Of a DNA stretch of 40,902 bases, positions 16,115-25,704 are shown one piece after another. The stretch comes from Aphanocapsa sp. GSE-SYN-MK-11-07L (lineage in GTDB: Bacteria; Cyanobacteriota; Cyanobacteriia; Thermosynechococcales; Thermosynechococcaceae). Positions within the stretch are counted from its first letter, which is position 1. The number at the start of each line of letters is the position of its first letter. The translations under genes were made by a program, and so were the position numbers. Under the pieces are notes generated by a model. It did no database searches and was not told the origin of the DNA. It saw only the letters and a program-made list of their open reading frames with translations. The DNA lies in NCBI GenBank assembly GCA_019359715.1, contig JAHHGS010000108.1:1-40902 (forward strand). Reading direction: 5' to 3'.

Positions 16115-18205
16115 TTAGTCCATCGGTAGGTTAATTGTTCGATCGCGATCGCGAATGGTGATTTGGTTTTGCTTGGCCGTTACCTGAATGCCAGCTTCTG
16201 ATCCCTCTACGCCTAGCACGACTGCAAAGATCGCCTGGGTGCGATCAGTCGCTGTTAAACTAGCCACCCGTCGCTCCTGGTTATCCCAAGTCGGAATTTT
16301 TTCGGCTGCTACAGAACGGCTTGAGGGCTGGGGAGAAAAATCATTGATCCGGGCTGGCAACTGAGTGCGACCGATCGTCATTTGAAATCCATTCTCTTGG
16401 ACTGCCATTGACTGAGCTGAGGTGAGTAAGCGAAAAGTAAACGTGCGGGGAACCGGGGTCTGGACACGGTCTACCACCACCACCGCCCCCTTGGGCAAAT
16501 AGGTGATCCGACGATGATAGTTCGGATAGAACTGTTGCTTGGGCACCCGTTCATCTTGCAGCCAGTAAAGTCCTGACAGGTCGCAGAGGTAGCTTGTGTA
16601 GCCAGAATTTTGATCAACCTTTAGTACAGTGGCCTGGCGCTGGAGCCGATTTAACCGAGAGCCAAACCAAGCCCCGCCACCGCCCACCTGACCGACCAGT
16701 TTGCCTGCCTGTTCAGCCCGGCCTTCAAACACCACTAGGTTGTGATTTGAGGGCAGCTTTTTGCGAGCGTAGCCTGCACCAGGAATGACGGCATCTGACC
16801 CCCAGTTAAAGCTAAAGTTGCCCTGATCGGGCTGAATGTGACCATTGGGGAGATGAATGCCCCAAGTTTCCGTCACGGTCTTGCCCATAACCGGCCCACA
16901 CTTAAAACTGAACAGATTAGCGTTCGGCTTTGTCCACGAGTTTCTAATCGCGTAGAGTCCTAAATCTGGCCAGTGATAGCTTAAGGGCTGCTGCTCTAGC
17001 TTGGCCTGGGGAACGCTGGGGTCAAACCAAAATAGGCCGTGCCAATCAAAGGTAACTTCTTTAATTTTGTAGCGTTGGCCGGCATCCTCCATGATTTGCG
17101 CTAAAAGCTGCGCTTCGCGATCGCGAAAGCGAGCTGCATAGTAGCGAAAAATGTAGGCACCGCTAAACACCCGCGGTCGAGAATCGGCGTAGGTCAGAAA
17201 GCCTGTATTATTCGGCAACAGCGCATAGAGGCGAGTGCTGCGGTTTTTGAGCGCCTCAATCTCTAAAAATGAACTGGCAGGGCGGGTCAGTTGTTCTGCC
17301 AGGGTGGCAAATTCAAGGTAGGGGCGATCGCCATAGGACTGATAAAGAAAGCCTTCCACGGAAGACCCATCAGCGGGTAGCGTGGTGCGGACGACCCAAA
17401 AATTTTGCATTGCTTCGTCTAGCCAAACTTTCGGTTCTCCAGCGGTGAGGGGGCTGTCCTGCTCGCCCCACAATACAGCAGCACTGATTGCCAAGGCCGC
17501 ATAGTTCCACCAGTTATGATTAGCCGTGAACTGAGCTTCTCGCCACTGGGCGGCTCCCTTGTTTTCTGGCGATCGCATGAAGCGAGTCATCTCAATCAGA
17601 TATTGGCGAGCGCTTTGGCGGGTTTGCTTGGGCAAGTCATCATACAGCCAGTCGTAAGCTGTCGCTACCCCAAAAATAAAGGTCGAGAGGGCCAAATCCT
17701 GGCGGGGCAGACCCCAGGTTGTCATCGCATTCAGCCAGCGCACCGTGCCTTGGAGGTAGAGCTGCTTGCTGGCGGGGGCATCTTCACACAGGTAAGCTAG
17801 AGCCATCCAGGCCAACTGATTGCCGTAGCCCCGCAGCGGGTCTTCCGCGTCTAGATTGACTGCCTCTGGCGGTGGGGTCTGGGCAAACTTGGTCGCTTTC
17901 TCGACCACGCTCTGCCAATAGGCGGCGTAGCGAGCATCTTTGGCATGTTGCTTAACTTGACTGAGGGGCGTACCCGGAAACAAATAGCGGGGATGCGGCC
18001 CACTTAAGGCCGGCTTGGGCTGATAGATTTGGCTAGCAGCGGGTAATCCTAGCCGGGTTTTATAGTCAAATTTAGCAGGTTTGCTTTGAGCGATCGCCCC
18101 AATGTTTGAGGTGAGCTGACTTAAATTAGCCTGATGCTGTCCCAGCCAAATCACGCCCACCAGCATGGCAACAAACAGCATCCCTAGCGTGACAAATTTA
18201 CGCAT
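16115..18205 (-). CDS. Heparinase II/III-like (DUF4962-type) polysaccharide lyase-like protein
   Basis: The 696-residue protein has one N-terminal hydrophobic segment ([16 protein letters not shown]), which acts as signal or anchor. A large helical half follows ([49 protein letters not shown]). The C-terminal beta-sandwich half begins after [10 protein letters not shown] and includes [19 protein letters not shown] and [19 protein letters not shown]. This alpha/alpha toroid plus beta-sandwich plan fits heparinase II/III-type lyases. NHNWWNY and the His of [12 protein letters not shown] are plausible active-site parts. It sits between rfbA and rfbB, 20 and 34 nt away, so it is clearly part of the rhamnose operon. 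Trimming or length control of the exported rhamnose polymer is inferred. An activity without cleavage is also possible. Confidence 0.8.
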   Translation of the reverse strand: MRKFVTLGMLFVAMLVGVIWLGQHQANLSQLTSNIGAIAQSKPAKFDYKTRLGLPAASQIYQPKPALSGPHPRYLFPGTPLSQVKQHAKDARYAAYWQSVVEKATKFAQTPPPEAVNLDAEDPLRGYGNQLAWMALAYLCEDAPASKQLYLQGTVRWLNAMTTWGLPRQDLALSTFIFGVATAYDWLYDDLPKQTRQSARQYLIEMTRFMRSPENKGAAQWREAQFTANHNWWNYAALAISAAVLWGEQDSPLTAGEPKVWLDEAMQNFWVVRTTLPADGSSVEGFLYQSYGDRPYLEFATLAEQLTRPASSFLEIEALKNRSTRLYALLPNNTGFLTYADSRPRVFSGAYIFRYYAARFRDREAQLLAQIMEDAGQRYKIKEVTFDWHGLFWFDPSVPQAKLEQQPLSYHWPDLGLYAIRNSWTKPNANLFSFKCGPVMGKTVTETWGIHLPNGHIQPDQGNFSFNWGSDAVIPGAGYARKKLPSNHNLVVFEGRAEQAGKLVGQVGGGGAWFGSRLNRLQRQATVLKVDQNSGYTSYLCDLSGLYWLQDERVPKQQFYPNYHRRITYLPKGAVVVVDRVQTPVPRTFTFRLLTSAQSMAVQENGFQMTIGRTQLPARINDFSPQPSSRSVAAEKIPTWDNQERRVASLTATDRTQAIFAVVLGVEGSEAGIQVTAKQNQITIRDRDRTINLPMD

Positions 18206-18225
18206 CGGTTGAGAGATTCCCTTGA

Positions 18226-19305
18226 CTAGGCGAGTTCAATTTGGCAGTCATCGCCGATCATAAACCGGAGCGCTTTCGGGCGCTGGGGGGCGGCTTTCAA
18301 GCTGGCCCGCTGCCCAATCACACTATCGACAATCCGTTGGTGAATCCCAATCATTTTGGCTGCCTGTAAAACAACGCTGTGCTCTAGGTCAACATCCACC
18401 AGCGTTACATCGTTGGCAATGCTGCTGTAGGGGCCAATAAAACAGTTCTCCAAATGACACCCACTGCCAATGCTGACCGGCCCCCGAATCGTACAGTTAA
18501 TAATCTGAGTGGTGGCACCAATCGACACTCGTCCGCTAATTTGGCTGGCAGCGTCAACAATCCCAGCATTACTCACACTCAGGCAGCTATCTAGAATCAG
18601 TTGATTCGCTTCGAGCAAATCATCTTTTTTACCTGTATCTAGCCACCAACCCTTCAGTTGACAGGAATCGACTGGCTTTTGCTGGTCGAGCAGCCATTGC
18701 AGGGCATCGGTGATTTCTAGTTCGCCGCGCTGGGAAGGCTTGATCGCCGCGATCGCCTGGTGAATGACCGGAGATAAAAAATAAATTCCCACCAGTGCCA
18801 GATCAGAGGGCGGGACAGGCGGTTTTTCAATTAACTTTAGGACTCGCCCCTGTTCGTCAATTTGGGCCACCCCAAATGCGCTCGGATTGGGAACTGATTT
18901 GAGCAGAATCAGCGCTGCTAGAGCTTTTTGTTCAAAAACCTTCAGTAAGCCACCCAGTTCACCTTGAATTAGGTTGTCGCCTAAATACAGCACAAACGGG
19001 TCGTCTCCCAAAAAGGGCTGGGCAATTTTGACCGCATGGGCTAACCCTAAAGGCTGGTCTTGCAGAATGTAGGTAATTTTGGCTTCAAATTGATCGCCAG
19101 CGCCGGTTTTGGCTTTGACTTCTGCCCCGGTTTCCGGACCGATAATAATCCCAATCTCAGTGATGCCAGCGGCAACGATCGCTTCGATTCCATACCAGAG
19201 GATGGGTTTGTTGGCGACTGGCACCAGTTGTTTGGCTCCGGTGTAGGTGAGAGGACGCAGGCGAGTGCCTTTACCGCCGGAGAGAATCAGGGCTTTCATG
19301 GGCAT
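18226..19305 (-). CDS. rfbA: Glucose-1-phosphate thymidylyltransferase, long form
   Basis: The enzyme makes dTDP-glucose from dTTP and glucose-1-phosphate, the first step of dTDP-L-rhamnose synthesis. The nucleotidyltransferase motif LSGGKGTRLRPLTYTGAK is at the N-terminus, followed by GTR-type sugar-binding parts (LYLGDNLIQGELGG, VGIYFLSP, WWLDTGKKDDLLEAN). At 359 residues it is the long form, and its C-terminal third has hexapeptide-like repeats (SGRVSIGATTQIINCTIRG). It overlaps rfbD by 35 nt. A second ATG at 19299 (MKALILSGG) is an equally good start. Confidence 0.95.
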   Translation of the reverse strand: MPMKALILSGGKGTRLRPLTYTGAKQLVPVANKPILWYGIEAIVAAGITEIGIIIGPETGAEVKAKTGAGDQFEAKITYILQDQPLGLAHAVKIAQPFLGDDPFVLYLGDNLIQGELGGLLKVFEQKALAALILLKSVPNPSAFGVAQIDEQGRVLKLIEKPPVPPSDLALVGIYFLSPVIHQAIAAIKPSQRGELEITDALQWLLDQQKPVDSCQLKGWWLDTGKKDDLLEANQLILDSCLSVSNAGIVDAASQISGRVSIGATTQIINCTIRGPVSIGSGCHLENCFIGPYSSIANDVTLVDVDLEHSVVLQAAKMIGIHQRIVDSVIGQRASLKAAPQRPKALRFMIGDDCQIELA

Positions 19306-20185
19306 AAGTGAGTTGATAAAGGTCTTGAAGCATCTGGTTGAGGGATTGTTGCCAGTGGGGTGGGGGGCTACCCAGCCGCGCAGTAATCTTGTGAGTGTTC
19401 AGCACCGAATAGGCTGGGCGTTGGGCTGGAAGCGGGTAGTCGGCAGTTGTAATTGGCACGACTCGCTCAACCTGGAGCGGATAGCCTAAGCGCTTGGCTT
19501 CCGTAAAAATGGCGATCGCCAAGTCATACCAGCTTGCCACACCGCTGTTGGTGTAGTGGTAGGTGCCAAGTAAGCCAGCATCAAGTTTAGGGATCAAATC
19601 TGCGATCGCCTGGGCCAAGTCTCTTGCCCAGGTGGGAGTGCCAACTTGGTCAGCTACCACCCGCAACTCAGTCCGCTCAGCCCCCAAACGCAGCATTGTT
19701 TTGACAAAGTTGCCCTTGCCGTAGGCACCATAGACCCAAGCCGTTCTAATAATCAGATGGCGATCGCAGAGTTGGCGAATGTTCTCTTCTCCTTGTAGTT
19801 TAGATTGCCCATAAACTGAAAGCGGTCGGGTTGAGTCTGACTCCAAATAAGGACTGCTGTTTTCGCCATCGAAAACATAGTCCGTCGAGAGATGAACCAG
19901 GGCTGCGCCCAAACTTTGGGCCGCCTGGGCTAGCAGGGCTGGAGCGATCGCGTTCACTTGATCGGCTAAATCAGGTTCCTGCTCAGCCCGATCGACGGCG
20001 GTATAGGCAGCCGCATTCACAATTACCGTTGGATGGGCAGCCGCCAAGTAATTTTGAATTTGATCTTGATCGGACAAATCGAGATCTCGTCGGCTGAGCG
20101 CCGTCAGATGGCCAACCAAAGCGAGCGCCTGCTGTAACTCTTTGCCAACCTGCCCCTCCGCCCCCAACAAAACAATCTGGCTCAT
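19271..20185 (-). CDS. rfbD: dTDP-4-dehydrorhamnose reductase
   Basis: This enzyme performs the last step to dTDP-L-rhamnose, reducing the 4-keto group with NAD(P)H. The 304-residue SDR protein has a Rossmann motif (LLGAEGQVGKELQQAL), INAAAYTAVDRAEQEPDLA-like sequence (V here in place of the first I), STDYVFDGENSSPY and the active-site YGQSKLQGEENI. Its start overlaps the rfbC stop by 4 nt (ATGA), and its end overlaps rfbA by 35 nt. This strong translational coupling shows one polycistronic unit. Confidence 0.96.
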   Translation of the reverse strand: MSQIVLLGAEGQVGKELQQALALVGHLTALSRRDLDLSDQDQIQNYLAAAHPTVIVNAAAYTAVDRAEQEPDLADQVNAIAPALLAQAAQSLGAALVHLSTDYVFDGENSSPYLESDSTRPLSVYGQSKLQGEENIRQLCDRHLIIRTAWVYGAYGKGNFVKTMLRLGAERTELRVVADQVGTPTWARDLAQAIADLIPKLDAGLLGTYHYTNSGVASWYDLAIAIFTEAKRLGYPLQVERVVPITTADYPLPAQRPAYSVLNTHKITARLGSPPPHWQQSLNQMLQDLYQLTYAHESPDSLRR

Positions 20186-20730
20186 GCAAAAGTCTCAGCG
20201 CTTGCCAAGGGCTGTCCAGCTTGATCTTTAACGGACAGGATCGGCTCAATTCCGGCTAAGGGCCAAGCAATCTGCAACGTCGGGTCATTCCAAATTAAGC
20301 AGCGTTCGTGGGCGGGGGCGTAATAGTCAGTCGTCTTGTACTGCACCTCAGCTCCAGCCGAAAGCACCAAGAAACCGTGGGCAAATCCTGGCGGAATCCA
20401 AAGCTGTTGGCGATTTTCAGCGTTCAGCGTCACGCCTACCCATTGCCTGAAGGTGGGGGAGCTGCGGCGTAAATCCACTGCAACGTCAAACACGCTCCCA
20501 GCCACAACCCGAACTAGCTTGCCTTGGGGCTGCTGAATTTGGTAGTGCAGCCCTCGCAGCACATGCTGACCAGAGGAGGAATGATTATCTTGAACGAAGG
20601 AAAACGAAAGGCCTGTTTTTTCGGCAAAGGTCTGCTGGTTATGGCTTTCATAGAACCAACCCCGGCTATCCGCATAGAGCTGCGGCTCCAAAACTAAAAC
20701 ATCGGGGATATCGGTAAGCAGGACTTTCAT
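20182..20730 (-). CDS. rfbC: dTDP-4-dehydrorhamnose 3,5-epimerase
   Basis: The 182-residue cupin enzyme epimerises dTDP-4-keto-6-deoxyglucose at C3 and C5, the third step to dTDP-L-rhamnose. Family signatures are DSRGWFYESHN, FVQDNHSSSGQHVLRGLHYQ (with the active-site His), VRVVAGSVFDVAVDLRRSSPTF and WIPPGFAHGFLVLS. It is the first gene of the operon rfbC-rfbD-rfbA-lyase-rfbB. The presence of all four rfb genes means the pathway is complete here. Confidence 0.97.
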   Translation of the reverse strand: MKVLLTDIPDVLVLEPQLYADSRGWFYESHNQQTFAEKTGLSFSFVQDNHSSSGQHVLRGLHYQIQQPQGKLVRVVAGSVFDVAVDLRRSSPTFRQWVGVTLNAENRQQLWIPPGFAHGFLVLSAGAEVQYKTTDYYAPAHERCLIWNDPTLQIAWPLAGIEPILSVKDQAGQPLASAETFA

Positions 20731-20754
20731 GGTAGCGGGGGCTAGATGACTCTA

Positions 20755-20783
20755 ATCATAAGTTGATTGCTGCCTGGAATCAC
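20755..20783 (-). promoter_or_regulatory. Candidate promoter of the rhamnose operon
   Basis: On the minus strand TATGAT (20760-20755) resembles a -10 box (5 of 6), 24 nt before the rfbC start codon. With a 17-nt spacer the -35 position reads GTGATT, a poor match. A near-leaderless or activator-dependent promoter is possible. Confidence 0.3.
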
Positions 20784-21017
20784 TACAACCGATTTAATTC
20801 AGTTGCTTTCAACAGCCCAAAAACTGCAATTATAAACATTAACACTGACACTTTGTTGTCGATTTTTATTAAGTCTAAAAATTACAAAATAAGAGTGACT
20901 TCGAGCCTTTTGTAAATTAGCTTCAGTAGATATATTTAGCGCATGTTTATGCTCCAATTATTATGCTAATTAAGCCCCAGAAAAATTCCTGAAAATCCCT
21001 TTTTATGAGTTGTTTAG

Positions 21018-21047
21018 TTTTCACAAATCAGATTGGATTGCTATACA
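21018..21047 (+). promoter_or_regulatory. Candidate extended -10 promoter of the SGNH gene
   Basis: TGCTATACA at 21039-21047 is an extended -10 box (TGN before TATACA). TTTTCA at 21018-21023 lies 18 nt upstream as a weak -35. A start near 21054 would leave a leader of about 50 nt to the ATG at 21105. Confidence 0.4.
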
Positions 21048-21104
21048 ATGATTGAAAGTGAAACAATGAAATTTTGAACCAAAATATCAGCGGCTTTTCA
21101 AAAT

Positions 21105-21875
21105 ATGACCTGGAACAAATATTATATTTTCCTAAATGTTCTGGCATTAGTCATACTTGGAGGTTCAATTGCTTTAAATCTTCTGCTTTACGATCGAGTT
21201 AAACGATCTTACCTTGAGTTCAATCAAATGCGTTTAGATCCGATTGGGTTGAGTCGCTATCCGGTCAATCTTAAGCAATTTGCGACTCCGGGTCAAACTC
21301 GCGTAGTTTTTCTGGGTGACTCCAGAGCAGCCGCCTGGACATCGCCTGATTTGGGTGGATATGAATTTGTTAACCGGGGAATCAACGGTCAAACCTCAGC
21401 CCAGACCCTGCTCAGATTTACCGATCATGTTCGTTCCTTACAGCCTGATGTCGTCGTGATTCAGATCGGTGTTAATGATCTGAAAACAATTGCATTGTTC
21501 CCAGAACGAAGGGAGTCAATCATTGCCAATTGCCAAGCCAACATTAGGCAAATTGTAGAAGACGCTAAAAACCTGGGCGCAGTTGTGATTGTGACAACTA
21601 TTTTCCCGGTCGGAGAAGTGCCGTTGGCGCGCAGACTTTTTTGGTCAGACCAGATCAGCCAAGCGGTTGAAGCAGTCAATGCCTACATCGATACCTTAGC
21701 GGGCAGGCAGGTGATTGTGTTTAATACGGCTGCTGTGCTTGGCGATCGCCAGGGCAGGGTCTTGCAGCAGTATCAAGCAGACGAACTGCACTTAAACAAC
21801 CAGGGGTACGCAGCTCTCAACCAGGAATTAGAGCAACTCCTCAAGCCAGTCAAAGGAAAAAAGGTGGAGAATTAG
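21105..21875 (+). CDS. Membrane-anchored SGNH/GDSL hydrolase
   Basis: The 256-residue protein has an N-terminal membrane anchor (about 7-28) and then a complete SGNH esterase set: S73 in FLGDSRAAAW, G93/N94 in NRGINGQTSAQTL, N124 in IQIGVNDLK, and D226/H229 in DELHLNNQGY. The active site should face the periplasm. Enzymes of this type often remove or transfer acetyl groups on exported glycans. A hexapeptide acetyltransferase gene converges on it from the polysaccharide cluster, so editing of polymer acetylation is a reasonable inference. The substrate is not shown. Confidence 0.9.
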   Translation: MTWNKYYIFLNVLALVILGGSIALNLLLYDRVKRSYLEFNQMRLDPIGLSRYPVNLKQFATPGQTRVVFLGDSRAAAWTSPDLGGYEFVNRGINGQTSAQTLLRFTDHVRSLQPDVVVIQIGVNDLKTIALFPERRESIIANCQANIRQIVEDAKNLGAVVIVTTIFPVGEVPLARRLFWSDQISQAVEAVNAYIDTLAGRQVIVFNTAAVLGDRQGRVLQQYQADELHLNNQGYAALNQELEQLLKPVKGKKVEN

Positions 21876-21943
21876 GCAATACGTAAGAGTTTAGGTTCAA
21901 AGAAATCTCTGCATTAGCTTGATGAGTAGTCCCAAATCATGAC

Positions 21944-22435
21944 TTAAAGACCACTTGTTGATGTTTTTTCTAAAGCGGGCTGTGGCTCCTGTTTTGGTGG
22001 CACAGGCCGTCTACCCCATTTATCAGTTTCAATCCCGGTTCTGACAATTCGCCCAGGATTGCCGACAACAACTGAATTATCCGGGACATCCTCCCTGACG
22101 AGCGTGCCCGCTCCGACGATGCAATGATTACCGATCGTCACTCCCGGCATAATAATCGAGCGACAGCCAATGAAGCAATGGCTACCAATTTGCACGTTTA
22201 AATGGCGGCGGTTGATAAAATCATGGCTCAAAATTACAACATCGAAGGTGACAATCGTGTACTCGCCAATGGTGATCCCCTTTGGGTTAGTCTTGTCCAG
22301 CTTTGCGCTGAGCGAAATCTGGCAGCCTTCACCAATATTCATTCCCCAGGCTCGGTTGTAGTATTGACGTAGGGCCTCAACGACGAACCGATCCTTGAGC
22401 CAAGTTCTAGTTCTTGCCAACCAGGGAAGTGCCAT
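21944..22435 (-). CDS. Hexapeptide-repeat acyltransferase (WcaF/NodL type)
   Basis: The 163-residue protein shows left-handed beta-helix repeats: KGITIGEYTIVTFDVVILSHD, NVQIGSHCFIGCRSIIMPG and VTIGNHCIVGAGTLVREDV, ending NSVVVGNPGRIVRTG. The His in LSHDF matches the usual catalytic histidine of this family. It most likely transfers acetyl from acetyl-CoA to a sugar hydroxyl of the repeat unit in the cytosol. It is the last gene of the minus-strand polysaccharide run and is separated from the flippase gene by 313 nt, so it may have its own promoter. Confidence 0.9.
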   Translation of the reverse strand: MALPWLARTRTWLKDRFVVEALRQYYNRAWGMNIGEGCQISLSAKLDKTNPKGITIGEYTIVTFDVVILSHDFINRRHLNVQIGSHCFIGCRSIIMPGVTIGNHCIVGAGTLVREDVPDNSVVVGNPGRIVRTGIETDKWGRRPVPPKQEPQPALEKTSTSGL

Positions 22436-22748
22436 TTATATTGCTCCAGGTTTCAGTTTCGATTAGTGTTCCAGTCAGGAGGGAAACCCACAGACTAATA
22501 TTGAGATTCTAATTCTTTTATCACTTCTATTCAATTGTTTTTTCTGGCAAATAAGAAGTTTGTTTTTGAAGCTTAGACGATGTAGAAATTCTAAGTGAGT
22601 TGTGGCAGGCAAATCCTTTTGGGGTAACTCTCACAACGCACCTCAATTTCACCCAGGACTGATTTGGAATAGCTATCGTTTGATCAGCAAATTGGTATAG
22701 CAGATGCAAGGGCAAAAATCGATGAGTGAGTTATCTAATAACACAACT
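22436..22748. other. Intergenic region between acetyltransferase and flippase
   Basis: This 313-nt stretch is AT-rich. It contains a short inverted repeat (CTTAGA ... TCTAAG near 22570-22595) but no terminator-like hairpin and no gene I can support. It may hold a separate promoter for the acetyltransferase. Confidence 0.4.
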
Positions 22749-24272
22749 TCAAACATCAGTATGTCCTTCACTTTTAGGCAAATCTAGGGGGGCTTTTTCC
22801 CGCTCTAATGTCCGCTTGATCAGTTTAAGCAGGCTACGGGGAATCTCACCTTTAGAAAGCACCGACAGGGAAATGCCATATAGGCTGATCAGTAAGAGTG
22901 GCTGCAAAAGGATGGGCAACGGGAGGGGAATCACCTGGAGCAGCAATAAACTACCAACAGCAATTGAGGTTGGCAGCAAAATTGGCTGAATAAGGGTAGA
23001 CAGTTGCCAGCCCGCCACCCGACAAACTGACAGCCAGAACCAGGCCGTTGCAACAACTCCCATTACAAGCGCGACGGCGATCGCCACCCCAATTGCCCCA
23101 CCCAATTTTGCGCCGACAAAATAAGCTGGGACTGAAAGTGGCACCAGCATCCAGTTGATGAATGCATTTTTACCGGGATAGCCCAAAGCGTTGAGAGACG
23201 TGCCGAGAATGTGCATGAAACCACGGGCATAGGCAAACACCAAAACAATTTGAAAAATTGGCACTGCCGCCAGCCATTTCTGACCATAGAGCAATGGAAT
23301 TAACCAAGGTGCAGCGACAAAGGCCAGCCCAAACAGCAGCGCCGCCACTAAGGCGTAAAGCTCTAAGCAGCGGCAAACATAATTTCTTTGCCGATCGCCG
23401 GTTTGCTGAGAGATCACAGCCAAGTTGACCCGGTTAATTGTCGAGACAATAAAAACGGGAAACATGGCAAGCTGATAGGCTAGATTGTAGTTACCTAAAG
23501 CTTTTACACCTAACAGCCTGCCAATAATCAGGTTGTCGGAACTCGTGTTGGTGTAGACCGCCAAGCTGACTCCAATCATGCCGCGAATGTAACCAATCAC
23601 CTCTGATAGAACTGCTGGGTCGGGACGCAATTGGTAGCGAAAGTGAGCGCCACTCAGTGAGCGCTTTAAACTAGACTCGACAAAGGCATTTGACAGCTCT
23701 CCGATCGCAAAAGACCAAATTCCAGCCCCCAAATGGACGGCGACCAACGCTCCTCCCAAGCGAGCTAAACCAGCCGACAGCTCACAAATCGCCAATTCCC
23801 GAAATTTCATCTGCCGACTCATCACAGCGCCGTGAGTCCCGGCTCCAGCGCCAATTAGAAACACTAGAGCGGTTACAGCAGTGAGCGGAATCAGAATTGA
23901 AATCTGAACCGGGAAACCCAAAATCTGAGCCGATAGCAGCGGAATCTGATCAGTGATAAATAGAGAGAGCAGCCAGCCAACACCGACTTGGAGCGCAAAG
24001 ACGCAGATTGAGACATTGATCCCAAGACTGTAGACGGCATTGACCAGTTTTTTGTCTTCAATGCCCCGTTGAATTAGCACCTGGGCGATCGCTGATTCCC
24101 GAAATAGGTTAGCAAGAACAACAACGAGATAGACTAATGACCAAATGCCCAGATCAGCCTCGGTTAGCTTCCGGGCTAGCACAATTTGCGAAATCATGTA
24201 AGCAGCTCTGGCAATGGCAAAGCTTGCCGATATCCACAGACTGCTGCGCGCTATTTTACCTACTTCAGCCAT
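22749..24272 (-). CDS. Wzx-type oligosaccharide flippase
   Basis: The 507-residue protein is hydrophobic along its whole length, with about twelve to fourteen membrane helices. It starts MAEVGKIARSSLWISASFAI, followed by ARKLTEADLGIWSLV, typical of MATE-like polysaccharide transporters. It should move the lipid-linked repeat unit across the inner membrane. The neighbouring polymerase, co-polymerase and glycosyltransferase genes support this. Specificity cannot be read from sequence. Confidence 0.92.
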   Translation of the reverse strand: MAEVGKIARSSLWISASFAIARAAYMISQIVLARKLTEADLGIWSLVYLVVVLANLFRESAIAQVLIQRGIEDKKLVNAVYSLGINVSICVFALQVGVGWLLSLFITDQIPLLSAQILGFPVQISILIPLTAVTALVFLIGAGAGTHGAVMSRQMKFRELAICELSAGLARLGGALVAVHLGAGIWSFAIGELSNAFVESSLKRSLSGAHFRYQLRPDPAVLSEVIGYIRGMIGVSLAVYTNTSSDNLIIGRLLGVKALGNYNLAYQLAMFPVFIVSTINRVNLAVISQQTGDRQRNYVCRCLELYALVAALLFGLAFVAAPWLIPLLYGQKWLAAVPIFQIVLVFAYARGFMHILGTSLNALGYPGKNAFINWMLVPLSVPAYFVGAKLGGAIGVAIAVALVMGVVATAWFWLSVCRVAGWQLSTLIQPILLPTSIAVGSLLLLQVIPLPLPILLQPLLLISLYGISLSVLSKGEIPRSLLKLIKRTLEREKAPLDLPKSEGHTDV

Positions 24273-24358
24273 GATTTCTCACTCTACACATTGGCTAAAC
24301 CTATTTTGATTTAGTTGTTCCATTACAATCACAATTGAAATATCGTCACCTTGCTTCT

Positions 24359-25516
24359 TTAAGACGACAGCTCAAGTAACTGATTAATATTGGTTTTCAG
24401 TTCAGAAGCATCTTCTACAAATCGACCATAGGGAATGCCAGATGTCCAGGTTTCATAGAAGGCTTTATTTTTGTGATAGGAATTAGGCAAAAATATGTGG
24501 GGAATTCCTAAAAGCACACAAAAAATATGACCATGCAAGCGGCTTGTAATTACCACCCGATGCTGCTGAAGCTGATATAACCCAGTATGAACAAAGCTGA
24601 GAGCGCGTTCATGCATCCAAGGTTTATCCATCGTTTTAAACTCAGATTTATAGGAGTAAGCTTGCTCCCAAGTTTGGCGGGCCAACCATTCTTGCGGAGT
24701 TGATAAACCTCGCTGCCAACCTTCCCGAAAAAGTTGTGTTGTGGCTCTAACCATCAGGGCAGGCACGCCATCAACTTGACGCTGGAGTTTGCGCTCTAAG
24801 GCGGACAACTTGCCCTGGCCAATTTTCCATTTGCGATCGTAGGACACCCAATCGCCAACGCTAAATTTCTGGTCTAAATTATTAATTCCAGCATCTAAAT
24901 CTTGATCTAGCTCTATATCCCAGCGGCGGAGATAAAAAATTAAACCGTTAGGATTTGCTTGCCCTGTAAAGCCAGGTAATGCTGCCGCGTGAAATGCCAT
25001 GTCGGGCGAGAGATAATTTCGACAATTAGGAAAATGTTGCTGAGCAATACTAAAGCTAATATGATCGCGAGAAAATAAAGTCAAATTAGGATGAGCATTA
25101 AAGACCTTAGCGGTACGCGCCAGTGCTGCTTGACTTTTGAAGTAAATTGTTTGCGGCAGAATGACTATGGGGCGATCGTGATATTGCTCAATGATCGACT
25201 CAGTAAATTCTTGCGTGATATACAAATCACCCAGGTTTCCGCCCCCCTGGATTAAGATTGCTCCTTGACCAATTTTCTGCTGCATCTCAACCGCAGAAAA
25301 ATCTGCATTAGTCGTGACGTATTTAAGCTGAGTCTGCGGCTGCTCTGAAAAATAGAGCGCAGTTCCTAACCAGATAAACATATCTCCCAAATTGCCAGAA
25401 TTTGGGTATCCCAATAAAGCACATTCTCCCAGTGAACCCAGATGAGCCAAGGCTTCATGCAAATGCTGCTTTACCTGTTCAGGTGTAGTGATTTCCGTGC
25501 TTAAAGGGGGAATCAT
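24359..25516 (-). CDS. Polysaccharide pyruvyl transferase family protein
   Basis: The 385-residue protein carries the marks of family PF04230: GYPNSGNLGDMFIWLGTALYF near the N-terminus, ILIQGGGNLGDLY, and the C-terminal SRLHGHIFCVLLGIPHIFLP followed by NSYHKNKAFYETW. These enzymes add a ketal-linked pyruvate from phosphoenolpyruvate to a sugar, which makes the polymer acidic. It lies 86 nt upstream of the flippase in the transcript, and 188 nt of non-coding sequence separates it from the preceding glycosyltransferase. The acceptor sugar is unknown. Confidence 0.9.
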   Translation of the reverse strand: MIPPLSTEITTPEQVKQHLHEALAHLGSLGECALLGYPNSGNLGDMFIWLGTALYFSEQPQTQLKYVTTNADFSAVEMQQKIGQGAILIQGGGNLGDLYITQEFTESIIEQYHDRPIVILPQTIYFKSQAALARTAKVFNAHPNLTLFSRDHISFSIAQQHFPNCRNYLSPDMAFHAAALPGFTGQANPNGLIFYLRRWDIELDQDLDAGINNLDQKFSVGDWVSYDRKWKIGQGKLSALERKLQRQVDGVPALMVRATTQLFREGWQRGLSTPQEWLARQTWEQAYSYKSEFKTMDKPWMHERALSFVHTGLYQLQQHRVVITSRLHGHIFCVLLGIPHIFLPNSYHKNKAFYETWTSGIPYGRFVEDASELKTNINQLLELSS

Positions 25517-25704
25517 TTCAAAAACTCCATCGTGTCTGAGGTTAAGGCTTTAAGATGGCTATCCAACCTTGCGAGTACTGCTATTTTTGCTCGGACTATG
25601 ATCATAGTTGGCTTTCAAAACAGCATGTACTCTTGAATGTTCTCTCTGAATTTTCTGCAATTCCAATTGATCAGTATGGGAACGATTGCTGACCCAAGCT
25701 ACTG

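Larger units (their letters stand above)
20731..21104. other. AT-rich divergent region rfbC / SGNH hydrolase
   Basis: This 374-nt stretch is clearly richer in A and T than the flanking rfb genes and holds no gene I can support. It carries candidate promoters for both sides (20755-20783 minus, 21018-21047 plus). I see no long inverted repeat or known operator. Confidence 0.6.

Noticed and set aside
22527-22715. A 62-codon minus-strand open frame in the acetyltransferase/flippase gap.
   Set aside because: No recognisable domain, low-complexity AT-rich DNA and no ribosome binding site support it.
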